Source of the DNA: Oscillospiraceae bacterium
Lineage (GTDB): Bacteria; Bacillota; Clostridia; Oscillospirales; Ruminococcaceae
DNA: 45,155 nucleotides
Direction of reading: 5' to 3'
Assembly: GCA_017468865.1 (NCBI GenBank)
Contig: JAFUHM010000073.1
Location: forward strand, 1-45,155
Below, in pieces: positions 7,439-16,345 of the stretch. Made by a program: the position numbers and the translations under genes. Every line of letters starts with the position of its first letter. Positions within the stretch are counted from its first letter, which is position 1. The notes below the pieces were generated by a model. That model did not search any database, had not been told where the DNA came from, and saw nothing but the letters and a program-made list of their open reading frames with translations.

Positions 7439-7453
7439 AAGAGGTCTTTACAA

Positions 7454-9433
7454 ATGCCAAAGTTTTATATAACAACACCTATATATTATCCTTCGGGAAA
7501 TCCCCATATCGGACACTGCTACACCACCGTTGCCTGCGACAGCATCGCACGCTACCGCCGTATGCAGGGATATGACGTGATGTTCCTCACGGGGACGGAC
7601 GAACACGGTCAGAAGATCGAGCAGAAAGCGGCTGAGGCAGGCGTTACTCCTCAGCAGTACGTTGACGGCATAGTTGCCATATTCAAGGATCTGTGGAAAT
7701 ACATGAATATTTCCTATGACCGCTATATCCGCACCACCGACGACTACCACGTCAAGAGCGTACAGGGCATATTCAAGGCTCTCTACGACAAGGGCTACAT
7801 ATACAAGGGAGAGTACACGGGCAAATACTGCACTCCCTGCGAGAGCTTCTGGACACAGACACAGCTTGACGAGAACGGCTGCTGTCCCGAATGTCACAGG
7901 GAGGTCAAGGACGCAAAGGAAGAGGCATATTTCTTCAAAATGTCCCCCTTTGCGGACAGGATAGAGAAGCTCCTTACGGAGACGGACTTCCTGTGTCCCA
8001 AGACCCGTGCAACAGAACTTGTGAACAACTTCATCCGTCCCGGTCTGGAGGATCTGTGCGTTTCACGCACCTCATTCAAGTGGGGCATACCTGTCACCTT
8101 TGACCCCGATCATGTGGTGTATGTGTGGGTGGATGCGCTTTCCAACTACATCACCGCACTGGGATACGGCAACGATGCGTACAATGACTATGACAAATTC
8201 TGGCCTGCGGATGTGCATATGGTGGCAAAGGACATCATGCGCTTCCATGCGATAATCTGGCCTGCCATACTGATGGCTCTCGAACTGCCTCTGCCCAAGC
8301 ATCTTGCCGTCCACGGCTGGATCACCTTCAACGGGGCAAAGATGTCGAAATCCATCGGTAACGTGGTGGATCCCAAGCTCCTGGGCGAGCGCTACGGCGC
8401 TGACGCCATCCGTTACCATATCCTGCGTGAAATGGCTCTGGGTGCGGACAGCGACTTCTCAAACGAGATCATGATAAACCGCATAAACACCGACCTTGCG
8501 AACTCTCTGGGCAACCTTGTCAGCCGCACGGTGGCTATGGCGGACAAATACTTCGGCGGCACTCTCCCCACGGACAGACAGGCTGAGCCCATAGATGAGG
8601 AACTCATCTCCATGGCGAAGGCTCTCCGTGACAAGGTGGATGCACGCATGGATGCGGTAACTCTCAACCTTGCACTTATCGACATATTCGATGTGATCTC
8701 CCGTGCGAACAAGTACATCGACGAGACACAGCCCTGGATACTCGGCCGTGACTCCGCCAACAGCGCACGTCTTGCGTCGGTGCTGTACGATCTGCTGGAG
8801 ACTATCCGCATAACCACCACTCTGCTCTCCCCCTTCATGCCTACGACCATGCCTAAGATATGGGAGCAGATAGGCGCATCCGCAGATATCTGCACATATG
8901 AGGATGCAGGCAGGTTCGGCGTGCTTCCCGCCGATGTGACGGTACACAAGGGAGAGATCATCTTCCCCCGCATAGATGCGGAGAAGGAGATAGACGAACT
9001 CAATGAACTTATCCGTGCATCCGCACCCAAGACCGAGCCCGAGATAGACCTCGTTCCCCTTTCCGATCTGATAGGGATAGAGGACTTCGGCAAGGTGGAT
9101 ATGCGCATCGCACAGATAAAGGAATGTGAGAAGGTAAAGAAGTCGAAGAAGCTCCTGCGCCTTATCCTCAATGACGGATTCGGCGAAAGACAGGTGGTGT
9201 CCGGCATCGCACAGTGGTACTCACCTGAGGATCTCATCGGCAAAAAGATAATCCTTGTGGCTAACCTCAAGCCTGCCAAGCTCTGCGGTGTCGAGTCAAA
9301 CGGCATGATCGTCGCCGCTTCGGTGGTCAGAACCACCGGCTCGGCAGATACAAACAACGGGACTGCTGCAGAAGAAGAAGTAAAGGTGCTTTTCGTTGAT
9401 GACAGCATCCCCTGCGGCGCTAAGCTCTCCTGA
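7454..9433 (+). CDS. metG: Methionyl-tRNA synthetase
   Basis: Attaches methionine to initiator and elongator tRNA-Met. 659 residues. The HIGH motif is HIGH at 18-21 and KMSKS at 296-300. The connective peptide carries a zinc knuckle with Cys126-x2-Cys129 and Cys144-x2-Cys147. The anticodon domain follows, and residues from about 548 form the EMAPII/Arc1p-like tRNA-binding domain (FGKVDMRIAQI, then LKPAKLCGVESNGMI), which also dimerises the enzyme. AAGAGG precedes the start. The DHHW gene begins 3 bases after its stop. Confidence 0.97.
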   Translation: MPKFYITTPIYYPSGNPHIGHCYTTVACDSIARYRRMQGYDVMFLTGTDEHGQKIEQKAAEAGVTPQQYVDGIVAIFKDLWKYMNISYDRYIRTTDDYHVKSVQGIFKALYDKGYIYKGEYTGKYCTPCESFWTQTQLDENGCCPECHREVKDAKEEAYFFKMSPFADRIEKLLTETDFLCPKTRATELVNNFIRPGLEDLCVSRTSFKWGIPVTFDPDHVVYVWVDALSNYITALGYGNDAYNDYDKFWPADVHMVAKDIMRFHAIIWPAILMALELPLPKHLAVHGWITFNGAKMSKSIGNVVDPKLLGERYGADAIRYHILREMALGADSDFSNEIMINRINTDLANSLGNLVSRTVAMADKYFGGTLPTDRQAEPIDEELISMAKALRDKVDARMDAVTLNLALIDIFDVISRANKYIDETQPWILGRDSANSARLASVLYDLLETIRITTTLLSPFMPTTMPKIWEQIGASADICTYEDAGRFGVLPADVTVHKGEIIFPRIDAEKEIDELNELIRASAPKTEPEIDLVPLSDLIGIEDFGKVDMRIAQIKECEKVKKSKKLLRLILNDGFGERQVVSGIAQWYSPEDLIGKKIILVANLKPAKLCGVESNGMIVAASVVRTTGSADTNNGTAAEEEVKVLFVDDSIPCGAKLS

Positions 9434-9436
9434 CCG

Positions 9437-10570
9437 ATGAACGACAGCAAAAAGCTGAAGGCGGCGATGGCTCTGTCCCATGTGATGCTCTTCCTGTGCC
9501 TGATGATCGTGCCTGCGGTGCTGACGGTATTCAGGCCGAAGGAGTCTTTTTCCGAGAACATGAACCGTTATCTGGCGAAGTTCCCCCAGCTGACGGTGAA
9601 GAAGTACTTCAACGGCAGCTTCATGGACGGCACGGAAAAGTATCTGTCGGATCACTTCGTCGGAGCGGAGGATCTGGTCAGGGTGCGCACCTACACGGAT
9701 ATGGCGGCGGGAAAGAAGGATGTGAATGATGTGTACATCCTTCATGACCGCATGGCGGAGAAGATCGCCCCGCCCGATGAGAAGGTGACGGAAAAGAACA
9801 TAGAGCGGCTCAACGCCTTTGCCGGGAGCACGGACAAGCCTGTGTTCCTTATGCTCGTTCCTACTCAGGCGGACATTTACAGGGCGGAGCTTCCCGCCCA
9901 TGCCCCGAGCCCGGATCAGGCAGGGTACATCGCCCGCATATGCAGAGAGCTGAAGGGAATCACCCCCATTGATGTATACTCCGTGATCTATGCCAACCGC
10001 TCGGACTACATCTACTACCGCACCGACCATCACTGGACGACGGCAGGGGCATATCTGGGATATCAGGCGGCGGCAAAGTCCATGGGGTTCACGGCGGTGT
10101 CACGTTCCTCATATGACGTGTATCATGCGGCGGACGACTTCAGGGGGACTTACTATTCAAAGACGCTGTATGAGGGGACAGCCCCCGACTCCGTGGATAT
10201 ATACGGCATATCCGGACGCAAGGCTCCCCAGCTGTATATTTACAGCGACATCACGGCAGAGCCTGAGGAGCATGAGGGGATATACTTCTACGAATACCTT
10301 GACCGCAAGGATAAGTACAGCACTTTCTTCGGGCCCAACCAGCCGATGATAACCATAAGGACGGGGCGTCCAGGCGGCAGGCTCCTTGTATTCAAGGACT
10401 CCTACGCACACTCGCTCGTCCCCTACCTCACGGAGCATTACAGCGAGATAACCATGCTCGACACCAGATACATACAGACCGACTACCGTAAGGCGGCAGA
10501 CCCCGATGACTACGATCAGATACTGATGCTGTACAACGTGTCCACCTTTATGGACGGGATAAGCTGCTGA
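9437..10570 (+). CDS. DHHW-family protein, membrane-anchored
   Basis: 377 residues. A single N-terminal hydrophobic segment (about 10-33) anchors the protein, with the rest probably outside. The family signature TDHHWTTAGAY is present around residue 194, in the SGNH/AlgX-like hydrolase fold. A Ser in VFKDSYAHSLVPYL near the end recalls the catalytic serine of that fold in AlgX/AlgJ O-acetyltransferases. DHHW proteins are common in Firmicutes, often near membrane O-acyltransferases, and are thought to act in cell-envelope polymer acetylation. No MBOAT partner is in this window. It is very close to metG and probably cotranscribed with it. Confidence 0.8.
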   Translation: MNDSKKLKAAMALSHVMLFLCLMIVPAVLTVFRPKESFSENMNRYLAKFPQLTVKKYFNGSFMDGTEKYLSDHFVGAEDLVRVRTYTDMAAGKKDVNDVYILHDRMAEKIAPPDEKVTEKNIERLNAFAGSTDKPVFLMLVPTQADIYRAELPAHAPSPDQAGYIARICRELKGITPIDVYSVIYANRSDYIYYRTDHHWTTAGAYLGYQAAAKSMGFTAVSRSSYDVYHAADDFRGTYYSKTLYEGTAPDSVDIYGISGRKAPQLYIYSDITAEPEEHEGIYFYEYLDRKDKYSTFFGPNQPMITIRTGRPGGRLLVFKDSYAHSLVPYLTEHYSEITMLDTRYIQTDYRKAADPDDYDQILMLYNVSTFMDGISC

Positions 10571-10869
10571 TACGAGGGCTTTTCAGATAAGGGAGTATAA
10601 CCGCAAGCGTTAACAGCAGTTGTCTTTGTTGAAACGACGGTGAGTTCTCATGAGCGAAAAAAAGGATGACAGGCTCCCCATGGCATATAGAAAAACTCCT
10701 GAGTTTGGATGCAGTGATAAAAAACAAATTGATGGATAGGATCGAGAATCAACTCGGTTGTTGTGTACAATCAGGGATCGTGAACAGTATGATATGCGCT
10801 GTCTTTCAGACAGCGCATTTTGCATACGGTCTGTCACAGGACTTTCACACAGATTTTTTCCGAAAATTA
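10571..10869. other. Intergenic region before the pyrB promoter
   Basis: About 300 bases without a convincing gene. A 29-codon frame opens at 10650 (starting MSEKKDDRLP) and stops at 10739; it has no family match and only a weak ribosome binding site. Longer frames here on either strand have no protein-like features. The stretch is more AT-rich than its neighbours and could be the remnant of a lost gene or mobile element. A hairpin at 10794-10818 lies near its end. Confidence 0.4.
10794..10821 (+). terminator. Hairpin ahead of the pyrB promoter, possible terminator
   Basis: An 11-bp stem (10794-10804 with 10808-10818) with a TTC loop is followed by only TTT. It is well placed to separate the DHHW transcript from the pyrB operon. 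Confidence 0.55.
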
Positions 10870-10898
10870 TTGCATTTGCGGAGAGTTTGTGTTATAAT
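10870..10898 (+). promoter_or_regulatory. pyrB operon promoter
   Basis: TTGCAT (10870-10875), 17 bases and TATAAT (10893-10898). The transcript would have a leader of about 38 bases, too short for a PyrR-type attenuator, and none is seen. Confidence 0.8.
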
Positions 10899-10942
10899 AT
10901 ATCATGTATATATATGCCCTTTTACAGTGAGGAGTAATGTTT

Positions 10943-12019
10943 ATGGATTCTCGATATACAAATGTGATCGATCTTAACGATATGGGTACCGGCAGATGGC
11001 TCGACATAGTAAAGCTGGCATCAAAGATATATGACGATCCCTCCGCCTATGCGAAGGCGTGCGACGGGAAGATCATGGCTACGCTGTTCTATGAGCCCTC
11101 CACAAGGACACAGATGTCCTTCCAGACGGCTATGCTCAGGCTCGGCGGCACCATCATCGGATTTGACAATCCTGCAACATCCTCTGTGGCCAAGGGCGAG
11201 AACCTGAAGGACACCACAAAGATAGTATCGGGATACGCAGACATCATGGTGATGCGTCACCCGTCGGACGGTGCGGCAAAGGCTGCCGCCCTTACTGCGG
11301 ACTGCCCCATAATAAACGCAGGTGACGGCGGTCATCTGCATCCCTCACAGACACTTACCGATATGCTCACCCTCTACCGTGAGAAGGGCAGGCTCACCGA
11401 CCTTACCATAGGTCTTTGCGGCGACCTCAAGAACGGACGCACCGTCCACTCCATGTGCAAGGCACTGGCAGGATTTGAGGGGATAAAGTTCGTATTCATT
11501 TCCACACCTCAGCTGGGTATGCCCCAGTATATCAAGGATATACTCATGGCAAGCGGATGTACGTTTACGGAGGAGGCTTCACTGGAGGCTGCGATGCCCT
11601 CACTTGACGTGCTGTACATGACAAGGGTGCAGAAGGAGCGCTTTGCCAGCGAGGAGGAATACGACCGCCTGAAGGGAGCTTACTGCCTGGACAGGGCGAA
11701 GATGGCTCTGGGGCGCAAGGATCTGATCGTGATGCACCCCCTTCCGAGAGTGGATGAGATACCTATGGACGTGGACGACGATCCGAGGGCGATGTACTTC
11801 AAGCAGGCACACTACGGCGTATTCGTCCGCATGGCACTTATCCTCACGGTGCTGGGCGAACCCGACAGAAAATATCCCCTTCTTGTGGGCAAGGAATTCC
11901 GCAGTGTCAACTGCGCCAACCCCAACTGCATCACCCACAAGGAGAAATATCTCCCCCACTACTTCCGGGGCACCGATCTGCTTGAGTGCGAGTACTGCGA
12001 CGAGCGTACCCTTAACTGA
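10943..12019 (+). CDS. pyrB: Aspartate carbamoyltransferase with fused PyrI-like zinc domain
   Basis: Forms carbamoyl aspartate in pyrimidine synthesis. Active-site motifs are STRTQMSF, HPSDG, GDGGHLHPSQTLTD and HPLPR. At 358 residues it is about 45 longer than typical catalytic chains. The extra C-terminus carries Cys324-x4-Cys329 and Cys349-x2-Cys352. The flanking residues (NCITHKE and LECEYCDE) closely match the zinc domain of the E. coli regulatory chain PyrI (NCISHAE and LKCKYCEKE). The PyrI allosteric nucleotide-binding domain is absent, and no pyrI follows: the next gene is lon. The start at 10943 is chosen over an ATG two codons upstream because GAGGAG ends 8 bases before it. Confidence 0.95.
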   Translation: MDSRYTNVIDLNDMGTGRWLDIVKLASKIYDDPSAYAKACDGKIMATLFYEPSTRTQMSFQTAMLRLGGTIIGFDNPATSSVAKGENLKDTTKIVSGYADIMVMRHPSDGAAKAAALTADCPIINAGDGGHLHPSQTLTDMLTLYREKGRLTDLTIGLCGDLKNGRTVHSMCKALAGFEGIKFVFISTPQLGMPQYIKDILMASGCTFTEEASLEAAMPSLDVLYMTRVQKERFASEEEYDRLKGAYCLDRAKMALGRKDLIVMHPLPRVDEIPMDVDDDPRAMYFKQAHYGVFVRMALILTVLGEPDRKYPLLVGKEFRSVNCANPNCITHKEKYLPHYFRGTDLLECEYCDERTLN

Positions 12020-12060
12020 TGAATATGCGGCATGAGCCGTGAACCCCAAGGAGACATTTG

Positions 12061-14430
12061 ATGGAAAAAACGACAAATACGAGAGAATACCCGCTCCTCA
12101 GCCTTTCGGGGCTTGTGGTGTTCCCCCGTGTGATAATGCACTTTGAAGTTTCACGGGATGAATCCGTGAAGGCACTGACTGCCGCCGCACAGAGCGACAA
12201 GCTCATTTTCATGGTGGCAGAACGTGAAGACTATGACCCTGATGACCCGAAAAGCAGGCGCAACTACGACGTGGGCGTGGTCGCCAAGATAAAACAGATG
12301 CTGCGCACTTCGGACGGGATCACCAAGATCATGGCGGAGGGCGAATACAGGGCAAAGGCTGTTTCCTACGATTACAGCGGAGATCATCCCAAGGTGACGG
12401 CAAGGAAGTTCCCCGAAAAGAAGGTCAAGCTGACGGAGGAGGAGACCATCGCCTACAAGCGCATGGCAAAGGCCATGTTCTCCGAATATGCAAAGCATAT
12501 GCCCAATGCTCCCGATGAATATGTAAAGTCCATACTCAGTTCCGATTCGCTGGAGGTCATCTTCGACAACATCGCAGTTTCCCTGCCGGTGGAGCCCGCA
12601 TCAAAGCAGGATCTTCTCGAAGCAAACGGCATAGATGCGAAGATGGCACGGCTGCTGGGCATACTTCAGCGTGAGATCGAAGTAATGAGCGTGGAGAACG
12701 ATATCCACAACATGGTGCGTGAGCAGATAATCGGCAATCAGCGTGAATATTACCTGCGTGAGCAGATGCGTGCCATTTCCCGTGAACTCGGGGAGGAGGA
12801 CAGCGGCGAATATGAGGCGATGGAGTACACCGACCGCATCAAGGCACTGTCTCTTGCTCCGGAATATGAGAAGAAGCTGCTCAAGGAGGCTCAGCGCCTG
12901 GAGACGATGCCGCCTCAGTCGTCTGAGTCCGCCGTGATAAAGACATATCTCGACACGGTGCTCGACATACCGTGGAACGTATTTACCGAGGGAAAGATAG
13001 ACATCGCCAAGACCGCCCGCATCCTTGACAGGGATCACTACGGACTTAAAAAGGTCAAGGAGCGCATACTGGAAACTATTGCGGTAAAGCAGCTCTCCCC
13101 CGAAACAAAGGGACAGATAATCTGCCTTTACGGGCCTCCCGGCGTGGGCAAGACCTCCGTGGCAAGATCCATAGCCGAGTCTATGGGGCGAAAATACGCA
13201 CGCATCGCACTGGGCGGCGTACATGACGAGTCGGACATAAGAGGCCACCGCAAGACATACATCGGCGCTATGCCCGGCCGCATAATCAATGCACTTATCG
13301 AGGCACACAGCGCAGACCCGCTGATACTGCTCGACGAGATAGACAAGATATCCCACGACTACCGGGGAGATCCTTCCTCGGCTCTGCTTGAGGCGCTCGA
13401 CAGCGAACAGAACAAGAATTTCCGTGACCATTATGTGGAGATACCCTTTGATCTGTCGAACGTGATGTTCATCACCACCGCAAACGACATCTCCGTGATC
13501 GACCCGCCCCTGCGTGACCGAATGGAGATAATCGAGCTTTCAAGCTACACGAGAGAGGAGAAGTTCCACATCGCAAAGGAACACCTCATCCCCAAGCAGC
13601 TCGAAAAGCACGGACTGACCAAGGCGAACGTGAAGTTCGGCAAGGCTTCCATATACACCCTCATCGACAACTACACCCGTGAGGCAGGTGTGCGTGAGCT
13701 TGAAAGGACCATCGCTTCCCTTTGCAGGAAGGCTGCTAAGGTGATGATAGAGGAGCATATAGATCAGGTCAAGCTCGATCCTGCCAAGATAGAACAGCTT
13801 CTCGGACACAGGAAATTCATCGACGATGTGGTGTCGAGAGTTGACAGCGTGGGCGTGGTCAACGGTCTGGCGTGGACTTCCGCAGGCGGCGTGATAATGC
13901 CCCTGGAGGTGCTGGTCAACGACGGACGGGGCTCGGTGACTGCGACAGGCTCCCTGGGAGACGTGATGCTGGAATCCTCCAAGCTGGCGGTGAGCTACGT
14001 CCGCTCCATTGCCGACAGATACGGCATAAACAAGGACTTCTACCTGGACAAGGACATACACATACACGCACCCGAAGGGGCTACCCCCAAGGACGGACCG
14101 TCTGCGGGAGTTACCATGACTACGGCTCTTGTATCGGCTCTGACGGGGATACCTGTGCGGTCGGACGTGGCCATGACGGGAGAGATCACCCTGCACGGCA
14201 AGGTGCTTCCCATTGGGGGGCTGCGTGAGAAGACTATGGCTGCTTACAAGGAAGGCATGAAGACGGTGATAATCCCCAAGGGGAACAAGCCCGACCTTGA
14301 CGAAGTGGATGAGACGGTCAAGGAAAAGCTGAAGTTCATCTTTGCGGAGAACATCACGGATGTGCTGGACAACGCACTCACGGGGGATCCGAAGAAGACG
14401 GAGCAGAAGACCCCGAAGGTCGGCTTCTGA
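12061..14430 (+). CDS. lon: ATP-dependent protease Lon
   Basis: A 789-residue cytoplasmic AAA+ serine protease that degrades misfolded and regulatory proteins. The N-terminal substrate-binding LAN domain ([16 protein letters not shown] at about 15-30) is followed by a helical region and then the ATPase with Walker A GPPGVGKT at 358-365 and Walker [11 protein letters not shown]. The protease domain has the dyad Ser681 (KDGPSAGV) and Lys724 (GLREKTMAA). The spacing of 43 matches E. coli Ser679/Lys722. The ATG at 12061 is placed 7 bases after AAGGAG. It sits 41 bases after pyrB with no promoter seen between, and ysxC follows, an order common in Firmicutes. Confidence 0.97.
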   Translation: MEKTTNTREYPLLSLSGLVVFPRVIMHFEVSRDESVKALTAAAQSDKLIFMVAEREDYDPDDPKSRRNYDVGVVAKIKQMLRTSDGITKIMAEGEYRAKAVSYDYSGDHPKVTARKFPEKKVKLTEEETIAYKRMAKAMFSEYAKHMPNAPDEYVKSILSSDSLEVIFDNIAVSLPVEPASKQDLLEANGIDAKMARLLGILQREIEVMSVENDIHNMVREQIIGNQREYYLREQMRAISRELGEEDSGEYEAMEYTDRIKALSLAPEYEKKLLKEAQRLETMPPQSSESAVIKTYLDTVLDIPWNVFTEGKIDIAKTARILDRDHYGLKKVKERILETIAVKQLSPETKGQIICLYGPPGVGKTSVARSIAESMGRKYARIALGGVHDESDIRGHRKTYIGAMPGRIINALIEAHSADPLILLDEIDKISHDYRGDPSSALLEALDSEQNKNFRDHYVEIPFDLSNVMFITTANDISVIDPPLRDRMEIIELSSYTREEKFHIAKEHLIPKQLEKHGLTKANVKFGKASIYTLIDNYTREAGVRELERTIASLCRKAAKVMIEEHIDQVKLDPAKIEQLLGHRKFIDDVVSRVDSVGVVNGLAWTSAGGVIMPLEVLVNDGRGSVTATGSLGDVMLESSKLAVSYVRSIADRYGINKDFYLDKDIHIHAPEGATPKDGPSAGVTMTTALVSALTGIPVRSDVAMTGEITLHGKVLPIGGLREKTMAAYKEGMKTVIIPKGNKPDLDEVDETVKEKLKFIFAENITDVLDNALTGDPKKTEQKTPKVGF

Positions 14431-14451
14431 GCGGCGTGAGGACGGTGCATC

Positions 14452-15039
14452 ATGGATATAAACTTTAACACTGCGGAGTTTGTCCGCAGCTACGGCGAAT
14501 ACAGTCAGCTCCCTCCGTCGGAGAGGACGGAGATAGCTTTTGCGGGGCGCTCGAATGTGGGGAAGTCCTCCCTCATAAACAAGATACTCGGCCGCAAGTC
14601 CCTTGCCCGTGTGTCGGGAGTCCCAGGCAAGACCGCAACCATAAACTTCTACCGCCTCGATCCCATATACCTTGTGGATCTGCCCGGATACGGCTATGCC
14701 AAGGTGGCAAAGTCGGACAAGCAGCGGTGGTCGGGGCTGATAGAGGGATATCTCCACGATGACAGGGATCTGGCGCTTATATTTCAGCTTATCGACATGA
14801 GACATCCCCCTTCGGCTGACGACCTTCAGATGATAGACTTCATGATAGAGAGCGAGATACCTTTCGTCATAGTCTTCACCAAGGCGGACAAGCTGAAAAA
14901 GAGCGAGCGCACGGAGCGCATGGAGGGCTTTGCACGGGAGATACCCATGTTTGATAAGATAACCTGCATCGAGTTCTCCTCCCAGACGGGAGAGGGCACG
15001 GAGAGGATAAGGGACATCATAAAGGAGTTGGCAATATGA
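14452..15039 (+). CDS. ysxC: Ribosome-assembly GTPase YsxC/EngB (YihA)
   Basis: A 195-residue GTPase required for maturation of the 50S ribosomal subunit in Bacillus. G1 is GRSNVGKSS (about 33-41), G3 is DLPGYG, G4 is TKADK and G5 lies in SSQTGEG near the end. The length is normal. GTGAGGA at 14436-14442 is the ribosome binding site. It follows lon by 21 bases, a widely conserved pair, and its stop overlaps the lysA start by 4 bases (ATGA), which suggests coupled translation. Confidence 0.95.
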   Translation: MDINFNTAEFVRSYGEYSQLPPSERTEIAFAGRSNVGKSSLINKILGRKSLARVSGVPGKTATINFYRLDPIYLVDLPGYGYAKVAKSDKQRWSGLIEGYLHDDRDLALIFQLIDMRHPPSADDLQMIDFMIESEIPFVIVFTKADKLKKSERTERMEGFAREIPMFDKITCIEFSSQTGEGTERIRDIIKELAI

Positions 15040-16313
15040 GCATCGAAACGATAAACGGACATCTTTATGCGGGGGGCGCAGACTGCACGGAACTTGCGAA
15101 AGAATACGGCACGCCCCTTTATGTGATGGATGAAGATGTGATAAGACAGGCTTGCAGAGAGTTCAGGACATCTATGGAAGAATGCTACGGCAGGGGCATG
15201 GTGTGCTATGCTACGAAGGCATTCTGCTGCAAGGAGATGTGCAGGATAATGGCAGAGGAAGGCATGGGCATAGATGCTGTGTCGGGGGGCGAGATATACA
15301 CCGCTCTGTCGGCAGGCTTCCCTGCTGAGCGCATCGTATTCACCAGCAACAACAAGAAGGATGAGGAGATAGCCTATGCCATAGACAACGGCGTGGGACG
15401 CATCACCTGCGACAACATCGAGGAGCTTTACCGCATTTCCGATATCGCCTGCGAAAAGGGGAAGAAGGTGCGTGTGGTACTCAGGCTCAAGCCCGGCGTG
15501 GAGGCTCACACCTTCGAGGCGGTCATGACTGGAAAGATAGACTCCAAGTTCGGCTTTGCCATTGAGACGGGCGAGGCTATGAAGGCGGCTGAGGAAGTGG
15601 CAAAGCTCCCCGGCATCGACCTGGTGGGAGTACACTGCCACATCGGTTCCCAGATACATGAGATAGCTCCCTTTGAGAAGGCTGCGGAGGTGATGTTCGA
15701 CTTCATTGCGGCTCTGCGTGACAAGGGGATAAAGATATCCGACCTCTCCCTCGGCGGCGGCTTCGGGATAAAGTACACCGATGCGGACAAGCCCATCCCC
15801 TACGGGGACTACATGAAGAGAGTGTCCGCAAAGGCACGGGAATGCTGCGACAGGCTCGGGCTGGATATGCCCTTCATGATGATAGAGCCGGGACGCTCGG
15901 TGGCAGCACCTGCGGGCGTGACCCTGTACACCGTCGGCTCACGCAAGACCATACCCGGCATACGCACCTATATCGGCGTGGACGGCGGTATGTGCGACAA
16001 TCCCCGATATGCCCTGTACAAGTCGGAATACACCGCACTTCTGGCAAACAAGGCGGATGAGCCGAAGGATGAGATCGTCACCATTGCCGGGCGCACCTGC
16101 GAATCGGGCGACCTTATCGGTGAGGGCATGGCTTTGCAGCACGCAGAGGCAGGCGACATCCTGGCGGTGCTTGCGACGGGTGCGTACAACTACTCCATGG
16201 CATCACACTACAACCGTGTACCCAATGCGGCGGTGGTGATGGTAAAGGACGGAAGATCACGGACTGTCGTAAGGCGTGAGACATTTGAAGACGTTGCAAG
16301 GAACGACGTGTGA
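15036..16313 (+). CDS. lysA: Diaminopimelate decarboxylase
   Basis: Catalyses the last step of lysine synthesis, from meso-diaminopimelate to lysine and CO2. 425 residues, fold III PLP barrel. Lys61 (CYATKAF) binds PLP. HCHIGSQI, the glycine-rich SLGGGFGI, EPGRS and CESGD (catalytic Cys at the dimer interface) are all present in order. It overlaps ysxC by 4 bases. NspC encoded downstream in the same run is a relative of this fold. No lysine riboswitch is seen before it, as expected for an internal operon gene. Confidence 0.96.
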   Translation: MSIETINGHLYAGGADCTELAKEYGTPLYVMDEDVIRQACREFRTSMEECYGRGMVCYATKAFCCKEMCRIMAEEGMGIDAVSGGEIYTALSAGFPAERIVFTSNNKKDEEIAYAIDNGVGRITCDNIEELYRISDIACEKGKKVRVVLRLKPGVEAHTFEAVMTGKIDSKFGFAIETGEAMKAAEEVAKLPGIDLVGVHCHIGSQIHEIAPFEKAAEVMFDFIAALRDKGIKISDLSLGGGFGIKYTDADKPIPYGDYMKRVSAKARECCDRLGLDMPFMMIEPGRSVAAPAGVTLYTVGSRKTIPGIRTYIGVDGGMCDNPRYALYKSEYTALLANKADEPKDEIVTIAGRTCESGDLIGEGMALQHAEAGDILAVLATGAYNYSMASHYNRVPNAAVVMVKDGRSRTVVRRETFEDVARNDV

Positions 16314-16345
16314 CATATAAAATAAGATCGAAAGGAACAAATCCA

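Noticed and set aside
7439..7453. T-box or S-box riboswitch before metG
   Set aside because: Only 15 bases separate metG from the preceding gene.
8413..9561. 382-codon minus-strand frame over metG
   Set aside because: Ser/Arg-rich antisense frame with no recognisable fold, opposite a complete MetRS.
10899..10942. PyrR-binding attenuator before pyrB
   Set aside because: Leader is too short and contains no terminator/antiterminator pair.
13540..14805. 421-codon minus-strand frame over lon and ysxC
   Set aside because: Spans two well-supported genes; His/Arg-rich composition typical of shadows.
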